A program made the position numbers and the translations under genes. A stretch of 64,000 nucleotides of DNA from Methanobacterium sp. UBA44. Its GTDB lineage: Archaea > Methanobacteriota > Methanobacteria > Methanobacteriales > Methanobacteriaceae. The stretch lies in assembly GCA_002494885.1 (NCBI GenBank), contig DACV01000007.1, positions 278,628 to 342,627 on the forward strand, written 5' to 3'. Shown one piece after another: positions 1 to 8,193 of this stretch. Below the pieces are notes generated by a model that was not told the DNA's origin, made no database searches, and saw nothing but the letters and a program-made list of their open reading frames with translations. Numbering within the stretch: position 1 is the stretch's first letter; every line of letters begins with the position of its first letter.

Positions 1-560
1 GCATTCAGGGATTTTCGTTTCTCATATCGTGCGGTTTCACTGTCCTCTGAATCAAAATATCCATTTGCATTTACACGAGTCATATCATACATAGTAGATG
101 TAACCGTCGCCTTGATTCGTGTATCAATAGCTGCTGCATTTAATGCCATTCCACCCCATCCACAAATACCGACAATACCAATTTTTTCTGAGTCAACATT
201 GTCTTGAACGGACAAGAAATCTACAGCCGCTTGAAAATCTTCTGTATTGATGTCAGGGGATGCTACATATCTAGGGCTACCACCGCTCTCACCTGTGAAC
301 GATGGATCAAAAGCAATCGTTAAAAATCCTCTTTCTGCCAGTGTTTGTGCATAAAAACCAGAAGACTGCTCCTTTACTGCTCCAAATGGACCGCTTACTG
401 CAATCGCAGGTAGTTTTCCTTCTGCATTTTTAGGTACATACAAATCAGCAGCTAGGGTAATACCATAACGATTATGAAAAGTAATTTTACAATGATTAAC
501 TTTATCACTTTTAGGGAAGGTTTTGTCCCATTCTTCAATTAAATTCAATTTTTCTTCCAT
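1..560 (-). CDS. alpha/beta hydrolase with Cys nucleophile elbow, 3' end outside window
   Basis: Read from an ATG at 560 behind a strong GGAGG site and open to the window edge, so about 186 residues are visible and the C-terminus is missing. It belongs to the dienelactone-hydrolase-like alpha/beta hydrolases: an LAADLYVPK strand, an oxyanion region around residues 56-64, then the nucleophile elbow GICGWGG with Cys133 where most relatives have Ser. The acid and His of the triad lie beyond the edge. It is a clear paralogue of the hydrolase at 1811-2764 (same ERGF, AFDPS and ATDT-like blocks). Substrate is unknown. The neighbourhood of flavodoxin and CMD genes suggests a stress or detoxification role; that is inference. 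Confidence 0.85.
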   Translation of the reverse strand, partial: MEEKLNLIEEWDKTFPKSDKVNHCKITFHNRYGITLAADLYVPKNAEGKLPAIAVSGPFGAVKEQSSGFYAQTLAERGFLTIAFDPSFTGESGGSPRYVASPDINTEDFQAAVDFLSVQDNVDSEKIGIVGICGWGGMALNAAAIDTRIKATVTSTMYDMTRVNANGYFDSEDSETARYEKRKSLN

Positions 561-732
561 TTTAAAATCCTCCTATATTTAATTGCTACACGCTCATTGT
601 TGATTATAGCAATGTTTTTTAGAATATACATACTTTTCACAACATTTCTATCTCCAAACTTATCAAAAGTACATTTGCCTACGAAACTCACTCTGCATCC
701 TCATTCAAAATTCCTGTTTACTGATTACTGTT

Positions 733-1221
733 TTAATTTAATAAATTTAAATTTTTCAACCATTCTGAGATTGTTTCTTGATTCACTCGGTTTAACTGTT
801 TTGCTGGTTTCCACACGACGCTATTTGCACATGATGGATGAAGCATAGCATCTGTATTTCCTGCACCACTTCCGCCTGATGTAAAAAACGGTACAATTGT
901 TTTTTCGGAAAAATCATAACTTTCAAGAAAGGTATTTATAATTGTTGGAGCAACATACCACCAAATTGGAAATCCTACGAAAATCACATTGTAATCCTGC
1001 ATGTTCTCCACCATGTTCTTGATTTCCGGTCTGGAAGATGGATCATGCATTTCTATGGTGCTTCTTGCTTTTTTATCCATCCAATTCAGATCTTTAGATG
1101 TATAAGGTACTTGCGGTATAATTTCAAATAAATCTCCACCACTAATTTCAGTAATTTTTTTTGCGACCTTTTCTGTTACTCCGCTACATGAAAAGTAGGC
1201 AACTAATGTTTTCTTATCCAA
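733..1221 (-). CDS. flavodoxin
   Basis: About 162 residues of the FMN-binding flavodoxin fold, a soluble one-electron carrier. The phosphate-binding loop YFSCSGVT lies at residues 9-16, right after the first beta strand, and FPIWWY marks the 60s-type FMN loop. The start is debatable. An in-frame ATG at 1236 exists, but its first codons contain the sequence GGAGG at 1234-1230, which sits 8 nt before a TTG at 1221; the TTG start gives the usual short lead (M-D-K-K-T-L-V-A-Y) and is preferred here. It lies downstream of the CMD gene on the same strand (12-27 bp gap) and is probably cotranscribed. Related small flavodoxins of Clostridia are common next to CMD and cupin genes, consistent with transfer. 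Confidence 0.88.
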   Translation of the reverse strand: MDKKTLVAYFSCSGVTEKVAKKITEISGGDLFEIIPQVPYTSKDLNWMDKKARSTIEMHDPSSRPEIKNMVENMQDYNVIFVGFPIWWYVAPTIINTFLESYDFSEKTIVPFFTSGGSGAGNTDAMLHPSCANSVVWKPAKQLNRVNQETISEWLKNLNLLN

Positions 1222-1248
1222 AATATAATCCTCCATTCATAATACCAC

Positions 1249-1566
1249 TCAATCATAGACTTCTTTTGCCATATAAAATGCAGCCCATGCCTTTGGCCAA
1301 CCGGCATAAAAGGCAAGATGTGTCAAAACCTCAACCATTTCTTCTTTCGTAACACCATTATCTTTAGCTCTTTGAATATGACCTTTCAAAGAACTATCCA
1401 AAATCCCACTTGCCATCAATGCAGAAACAGTAATGAGGCTGCGGTCTCTCGGTGAAAGCTGTTCTTCCCGGGACCATACCTGACCAAATAAAACATCATC
1501 GTTTAGCTCTGCAAATTTAGGGGCAAAATCGCCCAATATATCTCTGCCTGCTGTAACTTTTTCCAT
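1249..1566 (-). CDS. carboxymuconolactone decarboxylase (CMD) family protein
   Basis: A 105-residue alpha-helical protein of the CMD/AhpD superfamily. Recognised from the LSPRDRSLITVSALMASG helix and the HLAFYAGWPKAW block near the C-terminus. The redox CxxC of AhpD-type members is absent, so a peroxidase-reductase role is not supported; the family also includes decarboxylase-like proteins of unknown substrate. The start at 1566 is chosen because AAGGAGG precedes it at good spacing. The frame stays open further upstream only because it runs through the remnant of a cupin gene. Flavodoxin follows on the same strand. These genes often travel as a CMD-cupin-flavodoxin set in Firmicutes. Confidence 0.85.
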   Translation of the reverse strand: MEKVTAGRDILGDFAPKFAELNDDVLFGQVWSREEQLSPRDRSLITVSALMASGILDSSLKGHIQRAKDNGVTKEEMVEVLTHLAFYAGWPKAWAAFYMAKEVYD

Positions 1567-1569
1567 GTT

Positions 1570-1756
1570 ATTTAACCTCCTTCTATTATAATTTTCCATA
1601 ATCCTGTCTGATACTGCTTCTGACCATTCTGCAGGGCCTGCTTCAGCATTCGTCTCAAAGAAAGATGTTTCCTGAAAAATACTTCCTGAGCTCTTCTGGA
1701 GGCTTTTCTCCCTTTGGGAAGATTACACTTTCACTTAAATCATTTGAATTATTCAT
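1570..1756 (-). pseudogene. collapsed cupin gene (N-terminus joined to C-terminus)
   Basis: From ATG 1756 the reading starts like a small cupin (SVIFPKGEKPPEELRKYF, Ser-Gly) and reaches a stop about 33 codons in. A second frame then gives a typical cupin tail (FFETNAEAGPAEWSEAVSD) running up to the CMD gene. The central beta barrel with the metal-binding His residues is missing altogether. The simplest reading is an internal deletion that left roughly 30 residues of each end and shifted the frame. Cupins of this kind usually accompany CMD and flavodoxin genes, so this was probably the first gene of that set. Non-functional. Confidence 0.7.
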
Positions 1757-1810
1757 ATTTTGCTTCTTTAAAAAGATTTAATTTTTATATGTCCTTAGAG
1801 TTGTCTAAAA

Positions 1811-2764
1811 TTATTTCAAATTTTCCCTAAAGAATGCTTCCAACTTGTCAAATGGAATTAAGTCGGTTTTATCGTACAAATCCACATGTCCTGCATTTGG
1901 AACTATATACAGTTCTTTTGGTTCTGCTGCCAATTCGTAAGCATCTTCACTCAAGTATCGTGAATGAGCGTTTTCTCCCATAACAAACAGAATTGGTCGT
2001 GGTGAAATTGACTTAATGTGAGTAAGCAGAGAGAAGTTCATCCATGACATGCTGCTTGTCACTGTAAATTGAGTAATTGAGTTTGGATGATAACCACGAG
2101 GCGTAGAATAGAACTCACCAAACTCACGACCGATAGGGTCTGTATCATCGTCAAAGCCAATAGGTGCCCCTCGCGGGGTCAACGCTGGCTCTTTACCCTC
2201 AAACTCCATATATCGTTGCTCGGCAACTTCATCGAGTATTCTGTTACGATCTTCTTCGGTGAAAGAGTCATTAAAGCCCTTAGCTGCTGTACGTGATATG
2301 TCGTACATGCTGATACTGGCAACAGCTTTGATACGTCTATCAACCTGTGCTGCACTGATTGCAAAACCACCACTACCACACATACCAATTACACCGATTT
2401 GTTCCCTATCAACAAATGGGCGTGTACCAACATAGTCAACTGCTGCACTGAAATCTTCCACAAATAGACCGGGTGAAGAAAGGTGCCTAGGCTCTCCGCT
2501 GCTGTACCCATTATATGAAGGGTCAAATGTAAGGGCTACAAAACCACGTTCTGCCATGTTTTGAGCATAAATACCCGGACCCTGCTCTTTAACGCCCCCA
2601 TAAGGTGCACCCACAATAATGGCTGCGTGTTTTTTTGATTCATCGAAGTCTTTGGGCAGGTATAAATCTGCAGCAATCTTAATACCGAACCTGTTTTTAT
2701 ATGAAACCGGTTGTCTTATTACCTCATCGCTTAGCTCAAAAATATAATTATCTATTAGTGACAT
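1811..2764 (-). CDS. alpha/beta hydrolase with Cys nucleophile elbow
   Basis: A complete 317-residue alpha/beta hydrolase and paralogue of the one at the left edge. The elbow GMCGSGG places Cys129 as the likely nucleophile, as in dienelactone hydrolase rather than serine esterases. A late GENAHSRY segment and the NAGHVDL block near residue 300 supply the probable acid and catalytic His. No signal peptide, so cytosolic. The gene stands alone, upstream of the cupin remnant on the same strand and divergent from the HxlR regulator. Base composition here is visibly less AT-rich than in the core genes further right, in line with transfer from bacteria. Substrate unknown. Confidence 0.88.
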   Translation of the reverse strand: MSLIDNYIFELSDEVIRQPVSYKNRFGIKIAADLYLPKDFDESKKHAAIIVGAPYGGVKEQGPGIYAQNMAERGFVALTFDPSYNGYSSGEPRHLSSPGLFVEDFSAAVDYVGTRPFVDREQIGVIGMCGSGGFAISAAQVDRRIKAVASISMYDISRTAAKGFNDSFTEEDRNRILDEVAEQRYMEFEGKEPALTPRGAPIGFDDDTDPIGREFGEFYSTPRGYHPNSITQFTVTSSMSWMNFSLLTHIKSISPRPILFVMGENAHSRYLSEDAYELAAEPKELYIVPNAGHVDLYDKTDLIPFDKLEAFFRENLK

Positions 2765-2947
2765 TGTTCTTTTTCTTCCTATCTTTATTCTTTTATAATC
2801 CTATGTTTATATTTTATATTATTACTTCTAAAAATTTATTCCTTACAATTCATAAAAAAATAATTAGTTAGAAAGCGACAAAGGAGATTTTTAAGTAATT
2901 TTCTAAACATTTAAATGATTTATTTATATGACAATAAACAAATCACA

Positions 2948-3013
2948 TATAAATAAAGTATTAAAATAACTTTAAGTAATTTTTCTAACAATTAGGTAAT
3001 TACCATTTGGTAA
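2948..3013 (+). promoter_or_regulatory. promoter and HxlR-type operator
   Basis: TATAAATA at 2948-2955 fits an archaeal TATA box, predicting transcription from about 2978. Downstream, GGTAATTACC (2995-3004) is itself a palindrome and overlaps TTACC-ATTT-GGTAA (3000-3013). This lies just before the ribosome site of the HxlR gene, the position expected for autoregulation. Two near-direct copies of AAGTAATTTTCTAA also lie upstream. Binding is inferred from position and symmetry only. Confidence 0.55.
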
Positions 3014-3027
3014 GTAGGAGAATTATC

Positions 3028-3417
3028 ATGACTCAAGACGATTATTATTTCAATGAAGTTTATCAAACCATAGATGATATATTTAGCTATCTAAGGAAAA
3101 AATGGAATATTAAGATAATTAAAGGATTATTTTGCGACTGCAAATATTTTAAAGACTTTTTAGAACAACATCCTACTTTAAGCAGCAAAGTTCTCTCTGA
3201 AAGATTGAAAGAATTAGAAGAGAAAGGTATAATTGAAAAAAAAGTAGTAAGCCCTACTCAGACAGAGTACTATTTAACTGAAAAAGGCCGTAGATTAAAT
3301 AAAATAATCTTTGAACTATTTGACTTTGCTTTAGATGAAGTTATGAAGGATGAAAAAGACTCTAAATTAAAAGAAGAATCCAAAAAATTTTTAAGAACAT
3401 GTATGATCACAACATAA
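3028..3417 (+). CDS. HxlR-family winged-helix regulator
   Basis: A 129-residue transcription factor of the HxlR (MarR-like) family. The wHTH is plain: a W-N-I-K-I-I-K-G-L helix, then the recognition region SSKVLSERLKELEEKGII and the wing ending YYLTEKGRRL. One Cys pair (DCKYF region) and a C-terminal Cys could make it redox-responsive, as in YodB-type members, but this is inference. The start at 3028 follows TAGGAG; an earlier in-frame start would lack a ribosome site. It is divergent from the alpha/beta hydrolase at 2764 and is the natural regulator of the island to its left. A palindrome at 2995-3013 just upstream suggests autoregulation. Confidence 0.9.
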   Translation: MTQDDYYFNEVYQTIDDIFSYLRKKWNIKIIKGLFCDCKYFKDFLEQHPTLSSKVLSERLKELEEKGIIEKKVVSPTQTEYYLTEKGRRLNKIIFELFDFALDEVMKDEKDSKLKEESKKFLRTCMITT

Positions 3418-3566
3418 TCTTAAAAGTAAGTCTGCATTTACATTTTGGATTTTATACATCTTTCTGTCAAACTGATAATTATTTCAATAATTAAAATGCA
3501 GCTAATGTTAGCTTCCAAATCTGATTATTGAAAAGATATAAAATAATTCAACTATTCCAACTAATT

Positions 3567-4553
3567 TTACTCAATTACTTCTTTGACAATATGGATAATT
3601 TCATTAATCCTTGCATTTTCCAGACATTTAGGATCGAGATTTTTAATTTCAAGGCAAACCGCATCAATCATAACACGCTCATATCTAGGGCAGACCGTCA
3701 CAATACTTCTTCCTTCAACATTAAACTGTTTTCTAAGCTCATAACCAATTTTTTTAGGATTATCTGTCTTTAAAGCAACTGAAATTCCCCGCTTATCCTT
3801 ATGAATTACTGATTGAAATTCTTTTTTGATTAAATTACACGCTTCAATGGTTTTTGATAATATTTCAGGTGCATTTTTAGCCTCTTCTGCTATTCCAGTG
3901 CAAGTTATTGGATCAGCTTTGAGAGTTTTTAAAATTAATTTAGATTTCCTAAAAATATTATTATCATTGGTTGAGATAAACCCACCATTCCCAACATTAA
4001 CTATTTTTGGAGAACCAGTTGAAGCCACAATTATATGGGCATGATCACCATTGGCTAACTTTTTTTCTTTATCTCCAATTGCTCCAGAAGCATCTTCAAC
4101 CAGAGTTACATTTCCATCTTCACAGACTTCAAATAATTCTTTGACTGGTTGTTCAGCAATGTATCCGGCAAAACTGGTTATAAAAAGAGCTTTTGGCTTG
4201 TGTTTATTAATTGACTCTTCTAAAATATCATAATCTATAATTCCAAGTTCTGTAGGTACTTCTACAGCCTCAAGACCTAAAAATTCAGCAATATTTTTAA
4301 ATCCTGTCCAGCCACCCTGATCAGGAATTATTATCTTGCCTTTAAATATGGCCATAGCTGCCAGAATAGCTGAATTTCCACTGTTAAGAATTTTTGCATG
4401 ATCGTGATTTGTAAGAGAGCTTATTCTATCCTGTGCAAGTCTTACTTCATCGAATCCTCTATTTGAAGCATAATCTATCTTCATTGCAGCTTCAGACATT
4501 GTATATCTTGCTTCTTTTGATGGTTTTTTAAAATATAATTTCAAATGAATCAT
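3567..4553 (-). CDS. DegT/DnrJ/EryC1-like PLP-dependent aminotransferase
   Basis: 328 residues of the fold-I PLP family used for sugar aminotransferases. Visible landmarks are NSGNSAI (PLP phosphate loop, near 55), a VEDASGAIG segment that supplies the cofactor-binding Asp, and STGSPKIVNVGNGG, where Lys is the expected Schiff-base residue before the Gly-rich turn. It is shorter than typical sugar aminotransferases (about 370-390). The extreme N-terminus looks untidy and the true start may be slightly inside. It follows the Nre gene on the same strand after about 75 bp. The substrate cannot be told from sequence. Other options are a cysteine-desulfurase-like or Sep-tRNA-type PLP enzyme. Confidence 0.75.
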   Translation of the reverse strand: MIHLKLYFKKPSKEARYTMSEAAMKIDYASNRGFDEVRLAQDRISSLTNHDHAKILNSGNSAILAAMAIFKGKIIIPDQGGWTGFKNIAEFLGLEAVEVPTELGIIDYDILEESINKHKPKALFITSFAGYIAEQPVKELFEVCEDGNVTLVEDASGAIGDKEKKLANGDHAHIIVASTGSPKIVNVGNGGFISTNDNNIFRKSKLILKTLKADPITCTGIAEEAKNAPEILSKTIEACNLIKKEFQSVIHKDKRGISVALKTDNPKKIGYELRKQFNVEGRSIVTVCPRYERVMIDAVCLEIKNLDPKCLENARINEIIHIVKEVIE

Positions 4554-4627
4554 TCCAAGTTTAAATTAAACAATAGTCTTTCTTGTATCAATATTAATTT
4601 TCTTAAGAAAAAAAATGGAGTATCTAT

Positions 4628-5791
4628 TTAAAAAAAGTTATCAAGAGTCATTTGCCTTGATCTAATCAAATCCTGAAGAAGTGTACTTGTTTCTTTAAAA
4701 CGTTCCATTGGAAGCTTTAATTTAGTTTCAATATAGGACAAAGCTGTTTTCATGTCCTCAAATTCCATTGGAATCTCATTCATTGCACTTCTAACATTTT
4801 CTCTGACATTAAAAACCCCCAGAGGAACATATCCATTGTATGCTTCCCTTAATACAATTGCTCCTGCCTGTTTCTTTTCGCGGGCTAATGCTTCAAGAAT
4901 TGCCATTTTACAGGTGTAATAGCATCCACCAACCCTTGAATATCCCTTTTTACCTCCATTTAGCTCATGATCAGCAAATATTAGCTCTTCACGACCTAAA
5001 ACATGGAGAAATGCTTCCATCCATTCATACTGCCATTCAGTAGGAATAAGAAGTACTGCATAATAATTATTCAAACTGCTGAATTCATAAACACGATAAA
5101 TATCCATTAAATCATAATTCTTTACTTCGTTAAGTAAATTATCAGCAATTATGGTGTCGCAAGCTGTTATTGACCATCTGGTTGGTACAAGTCTCCTGTT
5201 TTTTTCAATTCCCATTGTTCCAACAGAAAAGGCCTTCTGTATGCTTGAAAATGGTATTCCCTTACTATGCAGGTCGATCGTGGCTTCAGCCGCCTTAAAA
5301 TCAGTATCGTAATACACCTTCTCCAGTTGATGGTCCCACTTAACGCTTTCTATGTCAAATTTTTCTATTAAAGCGCTTGGTCCATGAGGGGCAGTCTCAT
5401 CGCTGAAGGAAAGGCCTCTTGGACGGCTTCCAAATTCAGCCTCACTCTCAATGGATGTTGATGAAAGAGATATTTCCTGTAATTTCTCAATGAATGAATT
5501 ACCAAGATCTTCTATACCCACTGTCTGTTTTCCCCTTACAAGGCTTAGTCTATAGCCTATAATATCTTCCTGAGTCTTTTGATTTGGTATCCATGACTCT
5601 GGCATGTCCATAATTGATGTATCGCCCTGTAAAGGGGCAATCATGGGGCCGGCGTACACTTTAGGATAGTTCCAGCTTCCAATAAAAATAGATGGAGGCG
5701 TACTGCCGTCAAGTTCCCTTCCAACGTTCACTGATTTAACATTCAGGTTTGCTGTAAGCTTTTTAAGGTAAGCTTCCTTGCCTTTAATCAT
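4628..5791 (-). CDS. Nre family DNA repair protein with C-terminal PIP box
   Basis: 387 residues of the archaeal Nre family (NreA/NreB type), implicated in DNA-damage tolerance and PCNA binding in Haloferax. Family features include the GSWNYPKVYAGPM segment near residue 38, SETAPHGP-like central motif and the VGGCYYTCK block near 290. The last eight residues, QMTLDNFF (380-387), are a textbook PCNA-interacting motif (Q-x-x-L-x-x-F-F). The zinc-finger N-terminus of NreA is missing, so this is the finger-less form. It stands alone with a divergent acetyltransferase upstream. The call is firm; the biochemical activity of the family is still poorly defined. Confidence 0.85.
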   Translation of the reverse strand: MIKGKEAYLKKLTANLNVKSVNVGRELDGSTPPSIFIGSWNYPKVYAGPMIAPLQGDTSIMDMPESWIPNQKTQEDIIGYRLSLVRGKQTVGIEDLGNSFIEKLQEISLSSTSIESEAEFGSRPRGLSFSDETAPHGPSALIEKFDIESVKWDHQLEKVYYDTDFKAAEATIDLHSKGIPFSSIQKAFSVGTMGIEKNRRLVPTRWSITACDTIIADNLLNEVKNYDLMDIYRVYEFSSLNNYYAVLLIPTEWQYEWMEAFLHVLGREELIFADHELNGGKKGYSRVGGCYYTCKMAILEALAREKKQAGAIVLREAYNGYVPLGVFNVRENVRSAMNEIPMEFEDMKTALSYIETKLKLPMERFKETSTLLQDLIRSRQMTLDNFF

Positions 5792-6017
5792 ACTTTTATA
5801 TATTCACATTCTTTAATAAAAAAGTAATGAGAGCAGATGAAAAGTAATTCAAAAAATGATTTATTTATAAATAAGAAAAGGATATTTTAAACTAAAACCA
5901 ATAAAATAATAGACTGGGAAGATTAAATAATATAAAATTATTTTATTCAGCATATTAAGCTGTTTATTAAATGTATGGGCATTCAAACTAAATGGAAGAA
6001 GCATTAAGGAGATAAAA

Positions 6018-6578
6018 ATGAATTTAATAGATGAATTTCCCAAAATCAGTACAGGAAGACTTAATTTACGTGAAATTAATTTAAATGATGCTAAACCTCT
6101 ATTCCAGTACTGGTCTGATATTGAAGTGACAAAATATTTGAATATAGACCCCTTTATTAATATGGGTCAGGCAGTGAATATGATTAGACTGCTTAGAAGT
6201 CTTTTCCCCAGGAAAGAGGGAATTAGATGGATAATTGTAAGAAAAAAAGATAATGCAGTTATCGGAACCTGTGGTTATAATAGCTGGGTAAAGAAAAGTT
6301 CCAGAGGAGAAATTGGATACGAATTAGGGCGTGAATACTGGGGAAATGGATATGCAAGTGAAGCAATGAAAGAAATCATTGATTATGGATTTAATGTAAT
6401 GGAACTAAACCGAATTGAAGCATTCACTGTTCCAGAAGCTCTTCGTTCTATAAATGTTCTTAAAAAATATGGTTTTAAAAAAGAAGGAATTCTCAGAGAA
6501 TATGGATACTGGAATAACCAGTACTGGGATGAAAATATTTATTCGCTTTTAAAAAGAGACTGGATTAAAAGCCTATAA
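6018..6578 (+). CDS. GNAT-family N-acetyltransferase (RimJ/RimL type)
   Basis: A 186-residue GNAT acetyltransferase of the RimJ/RimL subgroup, which acetylates protein N-termini or small amines using acetyl-CoA. The opening TGRLNLREI strand is characteristic; the acetyl-CoA loop is in the EIGYELGREYWGNGYASEAM region (Q/R-x-x-G-x-G/A variant), followed by the usual RSINVLKKYGF block. The start at 6018 follows AAGGAGATAAAA. It is divergent from the Nre gene and convergent with a broken methyltransferase. The substrate cannot be assigned. Confidence 0.88.
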   Translation: MNLIDEFPKISTGRLNLREINLNDAKPLFQYWSDIEVTKYLNIDPFINMGQAVNMIRLLRSLFPRKEGIRWIIVRKKDNAVIGTCGYNSWVKKSSRGEIGYELGREYWGNGYASEAMKEIIDYGFNVMELNRIEAFTVPEALRSINVLKKYGFKKEGILREYGYWNNQYWDENIYSLLKRDWIKSL

Positions 6579-6586
6579 TACAATAT

Positions 6587-7002
6587 TTATTTCTTTTTGC
6601 CAATATAATAAAAACCATTTGATTTATGACCATTCATAGTGTCATAAACTATTTCTTTAAATAATAATTGTTCAAATCCCTCAGTTAGTATTTGAATGTG
6701 CTCTTTAGTATGATGTCTAAAAACAGCCCCTTCGGGAAGCTCAAAAATGCCATAAGTTCCATATTTATCTTGATATTTTTTATAACGTTCAAGATTTCTT
6801 TTATCATGGTTTATGAGATAATCATTGATATATAAAATCCCGCCTTTATTCAATACTCTCTCTATTTCTGAAATCAAGTTTTCCTGTTCTTCATCCCTGT
6901 GACTGGAAGTTAATACAGCAATGAGAAGAACAGCATCAAATTGTCTGCAAATGGAATCACATCCCCATCATTCTTAATTAAGTTTAAATGGGGATAAAGT
7001 CT
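6587..7002 (-). pseudogene. truncated, frameshifted class I methyltransferase
   Basis: The final 96 codons (open from 6877 down to 6587) match the C-terminal half of the intact methyltransferase at 10756-11397 closely, including DKRNL, FELPEG, RHH and the closing HKSNGF-Y-x-GKK. Upstream the match continues as LYPHLNLI and later FDAVLLIAVLTS, but in different frames, so a small indel near 6940 breaks it. Homology stops abruptly at about 7003, removing the SAM-binding motif I. What remains cannot be an active methyltransferase. The break adjoins the possible mobile-element remnant at 7020-7361. Confidence 0.8.
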
Positions 7003-7019
7003 CTAGGGTTTTAGATTTT

Positions 7020-7361
7020 TCATGTTTCGGAGAGCTTTTGTAGGGCTGTTTTTGAGTTGTAACCTTGTGTTGTGATAAGCCCTGCTAAAAATACAGTTAG
7101 TATGGTGGTTATTTGTACAGATTTGACTGTATATTTATGTAATTTCTTCATACTTAGTCCTGATTTGCACAATTTAAAAAAATCTCTCAAAAATTCATAA
7201 AATTTTTGGAGCGCAAAAATTCCATTTTTGCTAGCTTCGATTTTTCCTCGTATGGGTTTGTATATTTTCCAATTACTTATTTTTTCTAATAATACTCTTG
7301 TTAAATGGTTATATAATTTTTTAACTGTTTTTTCTTTCTTTTTATCTTTAAACATGTTCAA
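7020..7361 (-). CDS. unidentified basic protein, possible mobile-element remnant
   Basis: An open frame of 113 codons, Lys-rich, with a hydrophobic stretch near residues 85-102 (TTILTVFLAGLITTQG). It is not recognised. Its left end sits about 17 bp from the point where the neighbouring methyltransferase homology breaks off. A weak imperfect inverted match (GATTTTTCATG-like near 7010 and GATTTTCATTG-like near 7490) brackets it. Those two facts would fit a truncated insertion element, but no transposase motif is visible. It may equally be a small orphan protein. Confidence 0.35.
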   Translation of the reverse strand: MNMFKDKKKEKTVKKLYNHLTRVLLEKISNWKIYKPIRGKIEASKNGIFALQKFYEFLRDFFKLCKSGLSMKKLHKYTVKSVQITTILTVFLAGLITTQGYNSKTALQKLSET

Positions 7362-7508
7362 TGGGTAGGTTAATGTGTCTTTTAATTAAAGTGTTACCGA
7401 CTGATAACTATAATAAAATTTTTGCTTATGATGAAATTAATTATAGAATATTAAACTATATTTAAAGAGCGAAAACTCAATGAAAATCACTTTTTGTTAT
7501 ATTTGAAA

Positions 7509-8120
7509 TTAATTTTTTATGTGATCCCATATTTCATTCATGTTAGTCTCAACTCTTTCTTTCATGGATTTTCCCGGCAATGCTATCCACATTATGACTG
7601 TTCCCATTATCATAGTTTCTATAACTTCTGAAACTGTGGCAGGATTAACATCAGATCTTATCACACCCTGACTTATACCTTCATCGATTACATCTTTGAT
7701 AAAATCGAACAACTTAACGAAGAACTCTGTATAAATTTCACTTATCATATCGTATTTCTGAACACCTTCTAATAATAACAGGTGTAATGTTCTATAATCT
7801 ATTTTTTCAGGACCTCCGACAAGTTGAGTTGTTTCATTGATGACAGAATCATCACCGGTCATTGATAATATTGCTACTTTTAATTTTTCTTTTGGTGTGC
7901 CTTCAAAATTTTTAATCTGCTCCATGGTTGAATCAAAATAGTTAAATAAATATTTTTTTATTACTTCGACCATCAATGTGTCTTTACTATCAAAAAGGTG
8001 ATAGAATCCGCCGGTAGAAATATTTGATTCTTTCTTAATTTCTGTTGTTGAAACATTATCAAATCCTTTTTCAAGTAAAAGTTTGAAAGCTGTTTCCATT
8101 ATCCTAGATTTCGTATCCAT
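7509..8120 (-). CDS. TetR-family transcriptional repressor
   Basis: 203 residues with the TetR layout: N-terminal HTH in the first 50 residues (TTEIKKESNISTGGFYHLFDSKDTL-like region) and an all-helical ligand domain. It is divergent from the alcohol dehydrogenase/SDR pair, with 190 bp between starts. Two operator-like palindromes lie in that gap, so it most likely represses the operon and itself. The inducer is unknown, perhaps an alcohol, ketone or aldehyde. TetR regulators are less usual in Methanobacteriales than in bacteria, so the module may be acquired. Confidence 0.9.
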   Translation of the reverse strand: MDTKSRIMETAFKLLLEKGFDNVSTTEIKKESNISTGGFYHLFDSKDTLMVEVIKKYLFNYFDSTMEQIKNFEGTPKEKLKVAILSMTGDDSVINETTQLVGGPEKIDYRTLHLLLLEGVQKYDMISEIYTEFFVKLFDFIKDVIDEGISQGVIRSDVNPATVSEVIETMIMGTVIMWIALPGKSMKERVETNMNEIWDHIKN

Positions 8121-8193
8121 GTTATTTTCCTTATTATTTTAACTTTCACAATTATCCTGTATATCTATTGATATAATCCATCATATATAAACA

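Noticed and set aside
2087..2388. Additional frames inside the alpha/beta hydrolase
   Set aside because: They lie in other frames of a gene with clear homology and have no ribosome sites.
7003..7500. A full insertion sequence with terminal inverted repeats
   Set aside because: The repeats are weak and gapped, no transposase motif is visible and no target duplication could be found.
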